The translations under genes were made by a program, and so were the position numbers. Positions 55,922-64,000 of a stretch of 64,000 bases of DNA are shown one piece after another. Numbering within the stretch: the stretch's first letter is position 1; every line of letters begins with the position of its first letter. The notes beneath the pieces are model-generated. The model saw nothing but the letters and a program-made list of their open reading frames with translations, searched no databases and was not told the DNA's origin. The stretch covers positions 29,348-93,347 of the forward strand of contig DF239938.1 of assembly GCA_000507305.1 (NCBI GenBank), given 5' to 3'. The DNA comes from Breviolum minutum Mf 1.05b.01. Lineage: Eukaryota > Sar > Dinophyceae > Suessiales > Symbiodiniaceae.

Positions 55922-56030
55922 ATTGGGTGTTTCCAACAATAGGGGGTGCTCCAAAATGGATGGTTTATAATGGAAAACCCTATTAAAATGGATGATTTGG
56001 GGATACCATTATTTTTGGAAACACCCAATT
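55922..56030. mobile_element. Family II MITE-like element with AATT flanks
   Basis: The arms GGGTGTTTCCAACAATAGGG and CATTATTTTTGGAAACACCC are nearly perfect. AATT flanks both sides (possible 4-bp target duplication). Immediately right (56033-56085) is a fragment resembling the right half of family III. Confidence 0.88.
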
Positions 56031-56226
56031 TCCCCCAAGGGTCGAGGTAAAAATGAAAAAAATGTGTGAAACCATCTTTTTGCCATTCTTTGGGGGTCTT
56101 TGACGACACCACCAGTAAAACCAGTGCTAGGCATACCGACTGCTGGTAGGGCTGGTAGCATTCTTATTCCTAGCTCCGTAGCTCCTAGTGATTCCTGCTG
56201 TTGTCATTGCTTTTTGGCAAACCTCG

Positions 56227-56331
56227 TACACCCCCGAAATTTAACATGGCCCCTGAAAAATGATGGTTGGAAGATGAGTTTCCTTTTGGGATTGCCTATT
56301 TTTAGGGGCTATGTTAAATTTCCGGGGTGTA
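56227..56331. mobile_element. Family I TIR element (105 bp)
   Basis: The left arm TACACCCCCGAAATTTAACA pairs with the right arm TGTTAAATTTCCGGGGTGTA. The core GATGGTTGGAAGATGAGTTT is shared. A minus-strand AG (CCAAAAAG) lies 17 nt beyond its end. Confidence 0.88.
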
Positions 56332-56586
56332 GCTTCTCATAAGGTGCCCAACTCTACAACTGAGTTTGGTATGGACTTGTATGTGTATCCTCAGTAAAGC
56401 ACCTTGTTTGGCAAGCAAAGCTTGGAGGAATTATTGGAAATACACCGAAAGCATCATCGAATTTCATCCAAACTCAGGTATCATTCTGCATACTTTGACA
56501 TGGTTTCCAACACACCATACCCATCTGTGCCAGGATCAAGCACTTTCACATGAACCCGTCCACTTTTCGACTGACAGGGCAGCCTT

Positions 56587-56720
56587 CTAAGCCCATGCAC
56601 CTTCCAGTTCGCCTTCCAGTTCGCCTTCTGCTTCTTTGCCTTCTGCTTCTTTGCCTTCTGCTTCACCTTCTACTGCCTCACCTGCTTCTTTGCCTTCTGC
56701 TTCACCTTCTACTGCCTCAC
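56587..56720 (-). CDS. Multi-TM gene: tandem-repeat acidic exon
   Basis: Acceptor ATGGCTTCTTGCAG. The frame encodes GEAVEGEAEGKEA repeated, then EGKEAEGKEAEGELEGELEG, and stays open to a TAG at 56587, so the donor lies before that. The unit arose by tandem duplication of a GAAGGCAAAGAAGCA-type sequence. It forms an acidic, probably disordered, extracytoplasmic or linker region. Because the repeat is purine-rich on this strand, simple-sequence expansion could mimic coding, but the adjacent exon has the same composition. Confidence 0.5.
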
Positions 56721-56849
56721 CTGCAAGAAGCCATTGCATCAAAGTTGAGATGCTTGGGATTTAAAAGGTAGGGATTATTTGAAGGAAGCAAATCAACAAA
56801 CCAAATCAACAACCAAATCTTCAACAAATCTATGCCAGCATAGACCCCA

Positions 56850-56980
56850 AACAGTTGAGAGGAATCAAGTTCCGCTTCTTGGCCCCCCAGAAGCACCCCC
56901 CCGCCCAACGGCAATTTCAAACCTTCTGAGGCTTCACCTTCAACTACTTCACCTTGGCCACGAGAGGCGCGTCCGTAAAT
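56850..56980 (-). CDS. Multi-TM gene: Glu/Gly-rich exon
   Basis: The minus strand reads GQGEVVEGEASEGLKLPLGG then GVLLGGQEAELDSSQLFG, matching the acidic style of the next exon. The acceptor may be GTGGCCAAG or further upstream; limits are approximate. Confidence 0.42.
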
Positions 56981-57216
56981 TTTCGGAAACCACATCAAGG
57001 TCCCAAACGAAAAAAACGGCCAGAAAATGTGGAAGGAAATATGGGGGAAAGACTGTGCTTTTTGTTTAGAGAAGAAGCGAGTTCATGATTTTGTTGTGTT
57101 TTTTGTTTTGTTCACCATGGAGACATGTGTCACTTCACAAGTTTTCAAAGCTCGCGGACCTTCCCGCCCCAAAAGTCATCTTCCAACAGTCTTGGAGTAT
57201 GCTCAATGGTGTTCAC

Positions 57217-57292
57217 CTTGTTTTCACAACTTCATGCCGGCCTTTAGCCTCTTCGGACTCCGTTGCCGCTTCCTGATCCAAACGGGAGGCTT
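57217..57292 (-). CDS. Multi-TM gene: acidic exon with both splice sites
   Basis: 76 bp between an acceptor (CTATCAATAG) and a GT donor (ACAAG|GTGAAC). It encodes ASRLDQEAATESEEAKGRHE then VVKT. It is consistent with the Glu-rich N-terminal region formed with the exons at 56.9 and 56.6 kb. Confidence 0.52.
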
Positions 57293-57950
57293 CTATTGAT
57301 AGAAGAGATAAACATCTGCTATGTGAATGTATGTGAGACGTTGTGATTCACCAAGCTGTTGAATGCTCCCTTTTAAGCATGGTTTCTCGGAGCAAAACGA
57401 TAATCAGGCTATTTCAGGCGATAGAAACCGATGGTTTCTTCATTTTAACCGCTTGGTGACGCGTTGCAGTTCAACCTCCGCCAAATGCATGTTACTGCGA
57501 AATTTCATCCTCCAAGACTCGTTTCTGGTGTCCATCAAATACTAGAATGTCCACTTAGAGCTTTGTAAATGATTTAACCACTTCGAACTGGGTCGAAACT
57601 TTCAAAAAAATTATTGATTTTTTGCTGACATGTGTAAAGATGATTTGCTGATTTGAGGTGGGTTTAATGACTTTTTGCCATTCATTTCATGGTTTTTTTT
57701 GCGGGGTTGACAGTGCTTGTTTTCACCTTTTACCATGCCAACGGACACCAAAAGTTGACCTCCAATGTCGACCTCACCGTGACATCCTGCCGGAAAAAAA
57801 AATCCAACTGGAATGATATGGTTTAAAAAAAGATGGAATTTTCTAAAAAACATCCCCAAGAAATAATGATGAAAGCCTACCAGGACCATAGGAAAATAGC
57901 ATGGAAGATACCATGGTTTCATATCCTGAAGAACTTCTCCATGTAAGTCT

Positions 57951-58060
57951 GGGATTTGGGCGTAAACTAACATGGCAATGGAAAATGGACCTGTTGAAGA
58001 TGTATTCTCTTTTGACAAAAGGGGGGATGTTCCATTGCCATCTTAGTTTACTGGAGGGTA
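57951..58060. mobile_element. Family I TIR element, left end decayed
   Basis: AAACTAACATGGCAATGGAA at the left and TTCCATTGCCATCTTAGTTT at the right form long complementary arms. The right end is GGAGGGTA. Confidence 0.7.
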
Positions 58061-59420
58061 TTAAAGGTGCTGAAAAATGCACTTTAGCCAAAGCTAAATA
58101 TACAAATATGAGTCCATATATGTGAATATGCACATGCAAATGCCTTGTTTATCTATCTATCGATCTAACTAAGTAGCTATTCAAGTATATTGATTCACTG
58201 AAACCTGGTACATTAAATCTTGTGTGTGTGCACCTAACTGCTACAATTAAAAAAAACTGTCTGTATATAATATTTATCCTCCTTCGATTTTCATGCGTGT
58301 TTTTTTCCAAAAACTTATCATCCCTGTGGCAGCTTCAGCCTTTGAGTTTCATGCATGAAACATGGGTCTCTTGAGTCCAACATAGCTCGGTCACACCCTC
58401 GCCGAAAGTTTCAACAAACATCTCGGCTCCTGATCAGCTCCTAAGATTCAACTGGTGCCCATTGAAAGGAAGGGCTAGTTCAGGTTTCGCTGCGAATTTC
58501 AAGTGAAGTCACACATAGCAAAAGGGCAACTCAGAATGTGTAAAAATATGTAAAAAAAAAGATAGATATGTTTGGGATGATTTGGGATTATACGACCTTA
58601 TAGTCAATATCAATATCTCTCATGAATTACACGTTCTTAGCCATCAAAGTTGATCCCGGGCCCAAATGCTGAGCCCCTCTGCTGGCGCGTAAGGACGTCA
58701 CTGGACCTGTAAATGAACCACCCAACACACAGGAACAACACAACATGTTCAAGTCATTGTTCAATCTGATAGAGGTGCTCATCTCGCTGGCAACGAAAAT
58801 GTACATCCCAAGTCACAGGCTACGAGTCTACTTCCCGACAAAATGTGATGGGCATCGCTGAAACAATGCGACGGGGCCTGACACTTTCGCTTCCAGTAGG
58901 CATACCTTCACAAAGCGGAAAGTTCACAGTAGGGGATTTGTTGAAAATGGGGAGATGGATTTCCAGTGCAAGTTAAGAATAGATAGCAGCTAGCATAGCA
59001 AATCAATGAATGAATGCCCAAAAAAGAGGGTCAGTCATGACAACAAACTTGCATCAGGCGCTGAATGGCTAGACAAATAAGATCAGGGCTAATTACTGAT
59101 CATTTGTATAGAACGCTCAGCCGAAACGGGACCTTTTGGAAATGTAGGGCATGGCGTTTCATTTTCATGATCTTGCCAGCGTTATTATAGACCCATGTTC
59201 CCAAATTTGCACATTTTCTCAGCGGCACGACATTGGAAGATACATTTGGGATATATACATTGAAGGACTGGTAAAGGATGCCTGGTTGCTGCTCACCCCA
59301 TCTTTATGGCAAAAAATCTCATGATGATGATATCGGTATCACTCAGACGCCGGGGGGGGAACAACCCCCCCGCTGTCATACAGCGGTCATTTTCCTCCGA
59401 CTTTCGGGGCGTTCCAACAC
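58061..59420. other. No firm gene; long intron or intergenic
   Basis: If the exon at 59.6 kb begins the multi-TM gene, this is its first intron. A block at 58380-58500 is open on both strands without splice support. Confidence 0.4.
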
Positions 59421-59439
59421 TTCTATGGGCAAAACACCT

Positions 59440-59605
59440 GTGTCTCGAATAAGACCCAACCAAATGTGACTTGCATCGTGGACTCCCGAATCTTCAGAAA
59501 TAAGTTCATCCAGGCCCTTTTGGTGGTTGACTTGACATCAGACCTGCCATCCACAAGGACCTGCCAAGTTGCTAGCAGTAGTAAAAGACCAACTCGAATC
59601 GTCAT
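59440..59605 (-). CDS. Probable first exon with signal peptide
   Basis: From an ATG (59603-59605) the minus strand reads MTIRVGLLLLLATWQVLVDG then RSDVKSTTKRAWMNLFLK. The n-region, Leu-rich core and small residue at the end form a good signal peptide. A GT (CAA|GTCACA) could be the donor. It is placed 5' of the Glu-rich exons of the multi-TM gene on the same strand, so it may be that gene's first exon, but no phase check was possible. Confidence 0.48.
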
Positions 59606-60249
59606 GGCGCCCGGATTTGAGTCGGAGATCCTTTGCCTCTTTAACGTCTCGATCTTGAGCCAATCAAAAACACAACAAGCTTGACATGTTGACACATGTC
59701 CACCAATGAAACGTGAAACCACGACGAACTGAAGTAGAAAATGAGCCGATTTGAATAGAACTCAGACTTTTCATACAATAGTTCATCAACCACGCTGAGC
59801 ATGAACGTGTCATAAACACAAGCACCATCACAAGCACCAGCACCACCCCCTTTTCGTGGGGAGCAGTTCGCAACATCCGTCAGCGACTCTGCAAGGGGAC
59901 ACCTTTGGAACACAGGCACTGGATGAGATCCCAGAATCTTCATCTACCGAATTGGCTTTTCTTAAAAACATCTTTATCGCAACTGGGGGAGAGAAAAGAA
60001 AAATGGTTTGCTTGGAGTTTCATGAATTTTGTGGGAAAAAAAGAATGCCAGGAAAATCAACCATTACCGGGATGCAATGGTTGAACCTGCAGTTGGCAAC
60101 GCAGAAATCTAACACATCCTGACCATCCAAGCCTCAGGATCGAGCTGGGGAAACGGTGCCCCTAGCAGGACTCCAGGATGCTGAAAAAGCAACACTTGAA
60201 ATTGGCTAATTTAAGATAGGCCGATAGGCCTGCTGAACTGCCTTGTTCT
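59606..60249. other. Possible minus exon at 59770-59890, otherwise unassigned
   Basis: The minus strand reads DVANCSPRKGGGAGACDGAC then VYDTFMLSVVDELLYEKSE, Cys/Gly-rich. A second minus frame is also open, so it is not called as an exon. Confidence 0.3.
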
Positions 60250-60830
60250 TGTTATCTTCCTCCTTCTCTCTCCCATTCACGTTCTAAATCTCATTCTCAT
60301 TCCCATTCACATTCGTTCTCTATCTCTCTCTCTCTCTCTATTTCTCCTGTCCTTCATTCTCTGCATATCATTCCGTTCTTACCATGTTTCTATCGTTCTA
60401 CCTTTCTATCGTTGTATCTATTTCTATTTATCTGCCAAGCATGTCCGTTTACTCATCCACCATCTACTCATCTATCCAATCGACTTATCTATCGGTCTTT
60501 GTGTATGTTTCCATCTCTCTATCTTTCTATCTTTCTTTCTGTCCATATCGTTCTATCATGTCTATCTGTCCACCCATCTGTCTAGCTCTGCCTATCTATC
60601 TGTCCCTATGAATATCTATTTATCTATCGAACTATCTACCTCTGTCTAAGGATTATCCTCCATGCATCCATCCATCCACCTGGCCAAACAGCAATCCATC
60701 TATGCTTAAGTGACTTGTATCTATTCTATCGAATCCAATCTCATCACATCTACTTTGATTAGTCTGCTCTCATCCCATCTCATCCCATCACATCTCATCT
60801 CATCTGATCATATACTGCAATGAGATCTTC
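60250..60830. repeat. Pyrimidine-rich tetranucleotide-like repeat
   Basis: Degenerate CTAT/TCTC/CATT runs, then CATCTCATCC-type repeats, nearly free of G on the plus strand. No coding. Confidence 0.85.
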
Positions 60831-61139
60831 ATAATCTCATCTGGCCCACTGCATTGAATCTAATCTTCTCTTTGCTTCGTTCTATCTGTCCCGCTTGGAA
60901 AAATGACACACCGTGTGTCCGACTTTGCCGCGTGTCAGACAAAAAAAACGCGTGTGGCAACTTTTATTCCTATAGCATCCTATAGCATTATACAGAAGCC
61001 ACATCCAAGTTGACATGACCATCCCACTAATTCCACCTGCGGCTGCGACTGCGGCTGCGACCACCTCGTGTCTTTTGAGTGGGGTGATTCCCAGAACCCC
61101 GGGTTGGGGCGCAATGATCCAACCTCAAAATCATCAAAT

Positions 61140-61250
61140 CCATTCAAATCCTAATGAATGATCATGGCTTATTAAATAAACCATTGGTGTCCCTTAATAA
61201 TCCTAGTAAGGCCCTATCAAAGTCTTATTTCTGAGGGGGGTAGGTTAGGA
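61140..61250. mobile_element. Family VI element, partial
   Basis: It shares GGTGTCCCTTAA and the right end TTATTTCTGAGGGGGGTA with 11315-11412; the left end is eroded. Confidence 0.42.
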
Positions 61251-61345
61251 TGGTGGATTGACCAGTCATAAAATGATGTTGATTTTGATGTTGGCATTCG
61301 TAAATGCATATATATAGAGAGAGAGAGAGAGAGAGATACGTATTC

Positions 61346-61448
61346 TTAAAGCCCCCTGCGCACAAAGTTCCACAACTCTCGCTTTGAATTCAAAACTTCC
61401 TCGTAGTCGTAAAGTTTCACATGCAAGAAAACGAACAATATGAAATAA
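61346..61448 (-). CDS. Candidate membrane-helix exon
   Basis: After the acceptor TTTTGTTCTGCAG the minus strand reads YFILFVFLHVKLYDYEEVLN then SKRELWNFVRRGL and a TAA. A hydrophobic helix followed by an acidic/basic segment ending E-L-W-N-F loosely recalls the S2-S3 region of polycystin/TRP-type channels, but this is not enough for an assignment. Another minus frame is open. A (GA)n run (61314-61336) lies just beyond. Confidence 0.42.
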
Positions 61449-62399
61449 CTGCAGAACAAAGAAAAAAACAAAGGTAACCTTAAAAAAAACATTCGGAATG
61501 TTCTTCCCTGCCCAGAACCCTGCAAATGTCATGGTCCCAGCAACCTAGTAAACAATCATCGGTTCTTTTTCCCTGCCGTTTTCCCTGCCGAACTTTAAAA
61601 AAGTAATTACGACAATTACTTTACTCAAATGCAACTTCAACTAGAAGGAAAGGTCTATCCAAGAGTTTCGTGTTTCAAAGCTTCAGGCTTCAACTGAAAA
61701 TCAATCCGAAACAATCTCCTTAAAAAAAACACAAACATGTAGCTGGCAACTTCAAGTTGATAAGATCCACATCCTTGCATGGCACCCTCTGTCGAAGCCT
61801 TCTCATGTCCACTCCGGTCCATGATCTTGTTTTATCCAACTAGACCTACCCACCACCTCATCCCCCAATTCCAAATAGTTGTCCAAGTGGCCAGAACGAA
61901 CTACACCACAGACTCGGATTTCCTAGGAAGTAGATGGTGCAAGTGATGGCCAAGCCGCCAAGCCCCTTTCCGTCGATCGAAGGTGTGCTAGCAAAGCTTC
62001 TAGATCTAAATTGTTCCCTCTCTCAGAATGGATTTAGCTACCAAGATTACCCAAAAGCAGCTAGATAGATACATCCAGCTCCGACCCAGTCTAAATACCC
62101 AACCTTCCAACAACTCAGGATCGAACTTTTTGAATGCATGGAGAGGTGACAAGGGTCACAGAAAAAGGGTAGCTACTATATTTCCATGGTACCTCCATGC
62201 ATTTCCTAAGTGGCCTCCTCGCAATGCGTGAAATAGAATCACAGGCTCACGTTCATTTAACCGTGCGCATTCACTCATGTACTCGTTTCGGGTCCGTCAG
62301 TCCGTCCGTCCGTCAGTCAGTCAGTCAGCCAGTGAGGCAGGCAGGCAGGCAGGCATTCATACAGTCATTCCTAGGTTTCTATTTCCACTACCATTTTAT

Positions 62400-62560
62400 C
62401 AACCAAATACCCTCCTCAAAAACACCAACCTCCAAAACGTCGCCCCAACCCTCCCTGTCCGCTTGGCGTTCCCGACATCTACAAAGCCTGTCATCAAGCG
62501 TCTGGGTGCCTGAGGCCGAAAACACCGTGACAAAATGCGGCTGTACCACCATGATGCTAC
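62400..62560 (-). CDS. Candidate exon, frame uncertain
   Basis: One minus frame reads FFVVVAVVASWWYSRILSRC then FRPQAPRRLMTGFVDVGNAK, a helix plus basic loop. Another reads IMVVQPHFVTVFSASGTQTL. The GC-richer composition suggests real coding, but the frame is not decided. Confidence 0.33.
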
Positions 62561-62606
62561 CACAGCCACCACAACGAAAAATATTATACCAATATTATAC
62601 CACCTG

Positions 62607-62691
62607 GAAAGTAGATGGCGCAACTCCCATGTGTTGGTTTATCATGGCTCCTTTCCAAGCCACCTTTTTGGGAGTTGCGCCATCTACTTTC
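62607..62691. mobile_element. Family IV hairpin element with perfect 23-bp arms
   Basis: GAAAGTAGATGGCGCAACTC(CCA) and its exact complement (TGG)GAGTTGCGCCATCTACTTTC flank a 39-bp loop. It appears inserted at the left end of a family III copy. Confidence 0.85.
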
Positions 62692-62779
62692 AACACAATG
62701 TATAAATATGAGTCAAAATGGGAATCTTCCCCATTTGAAGGGGTGAAAATTTTACAAAAACATGAAACCACCACCTAGT
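62692..62779. mobile_element. Family III MITE-like element, left end truncated
   Basis: It retains the core GAGTCAAAATGGGAATCTTC and the right end CATGAAACCACCACCTAG. Confidence 0.65.
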
Positions 62780-62934
62780 TTTTATTGATCTCACAATTTT
62801 CTGTCAGAATCCGTCCCCTAAAAGGTGGTCGTGGCGTTTGGATTTTTATCTTGGTCCCTTCCGCAGGGTCACTAGTGGGCTGAAAGTTGAACATATATAA
62901 ATAGAAATCCAAATGATATGGTTAATTAATGCCT

Positions 62935-63035
62935 CTACCCCCTCAAACCTATTCAAAACCCCCGAGAAAATGTAATGTCCTTTTGGGATGGCCAAAAAAT
63001 TCTGGGGACATTCGTTCATTGTCAGGTGGGTGGTA
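62935..63035. mobile_element. Degenerate family I element
   Basis: TACCCCCTCAAACCTATTC at the left, GTCAGGTGGGTGGTA at the right, and the family core TGTCCTTTTGGGATGGCC. Confidence 0.45.
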
Positions 63036-63487
63036 TAATGTGCCTTTGATCTGTATCAACACCGGAAATCCTTCCCTCGCCGTAACCCAACTTGCTTGAC
63101 ACTTTTTGTTGGCGCCATTCCCCAACCCACCAGCAGCTGGCCCGTTTTCGGCCAGCTGTTTTTCCGCTGCCCTGTGAAGATGGCGGCAATTTGATGGACC
63201 CAGTTTAATGGATGGTTGGAAAGTGCTGACAAAATCCCGTGGTTGTGAAACTTTGGCAGCACCCTAATTTTCAGCTTTTTAGCCATAGATCACACCTCAT
63301 CGCGACATATTTCCGAAGATTCCCTCAGTGAGCCGCACATGAAGTCTTCGCGGGAAACTTCACCATAAATTGGTACACGAGACGCCCAATGGCGCACCGA
63401 AAGCAACAAAGAAACGCTCGCCGCAAGATCTTTCCCTAATGATAATTCAAATGGGATTAAGCAAATGCCGCGTGATATTCATAGGAT

Positions 63488-63673
63488 CTATAGGGGTGGA
63501 GCCGGAAGAGCTCCAAGTTCAGCAATTGTACAGAATTTACCGGCATCCCACTTTTCTTGTAGGGAAACCATCCTGGCAATGCACGGTGAGACATGATGCA
63601 CGGTGACGGCATCGGCCAGAAACACAGCGCCAACACTTTTCGGTTGGGCCCTGTTGACTCGGTGGCCTTCCAA
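63488..63673 (-). CDS. Candidate exon, strand and frame uncertain
   Basis: The minus strand reads QPKSVGAVFLADAVTVHHVS then ARMVSLQEKWDAGKFCTIAE before a stop. A second minus frame and a plus frame are also open. GC-rich relative to its surroundings. Confidence 0.33.
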   Translation of the reverse strand: MEGHRVNRAQPKSVGAVFLADAVTVHHVSPCIARMVSLQEKWDAGKFCTIAELGALPAPPL

Positions 63674-64000
63674 AAATTCGTCGATGGGATCATTCGTAAC
63701 AAGAGCGTGGACACATCCATCAATTAACTAACCAACTATGACAGCCGGGAACGTGAAATCCATCTGTCGAATATGACCCATTTGATTTACATAGGGATTC
63801 AATGATATTCAACCCCCCCCAAAAAAAAAGAAAACATCTTTCTTCCATTCTCCGGTCGTTTCTCTGCCCAAATTACAGGACCCCAAATCGTTGAACCTTG
63901 ACTTAGCAAGGCCGATTTTGATGGGTGCTGTCAACCAATCCCCCTTTTGGAGGCCGATTATCCAATTCTATATTTACTGAACTGAATGCGATCCTTCCAC

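Overview
The window looks like nuclear DNA of a eukaryotic alga, most probably a dinoflagellate (inference). The grounds are many short exons separated by long introns, GC-AG as well as GT-AG splice junctions, nearly all convincing coding pieces on one strand (minus), a dense load of about 100-bp inverted-repeat elements lying in introns, and one multi-exon membrane-protein gene whose segments resemble a large dinoflagellate family as I remember it. There is no operon-like organisation and no long prokaryotic-style gene. Most long open frames here are chance or antisense shadows. Exon calls were made by eye from open frame, acceptor/donor and protein character, so many have only moderate confidence.

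Layout, left to right. 1-3.1 kb: an unrecognised minus-strand gene, with two exons joined in matching phase. 3.8-18.5 kb: scattered minus-strand exons, several hydrophobic. They include a major-facilitator (MFS) TM2-TM3 exon at 18.4-18.5 kb and an MFS-like exon at 11.1-11.2 kb, so one MFS transporter gene read right to left is likely. An assembly gap lies inside a GAT microsatellite at 16.15-16.29 kb. 19.6-20.3 kb: a compact single-exon minus gene for a PDZ plus RING-H2 protein. 22.4-25.25 kb: a young LTR retrotransposon with identical 222-bp LTRs and a 5-bp target duplication. It has gag-like frames but no recognisable pol, and a 338-bp near-perfect palindrome lies behind its 5' LTR. 25.3-39.7 kb: minus-strand exons of one or more unknown genes, including a likely first exon at 39.6 kb followed by a short intron made mostly of a terminal-inverted-repeat element.

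43.6-59.6 kb: the best-supported multi-exon gene, minus strand. It runs from a possible signal-peptide first exon at 59.6 kb, through Glu-rich exons, into many small transmembrane exons down to about 43.7 kb. 59.6-64 kb: a few more candidate minus exons, pyrimidine-rich simple repeats and hairpin elements.

The most striking theme is the short non-autonomous elements, in at least five families with recognisable terminal inverted repeats. Several copies of the main family, flanked by TA, end 12-38 nt upstream of a splice acceptor on the minus strand. This suggests that they build or rebuild introns (introner-like behaviour).
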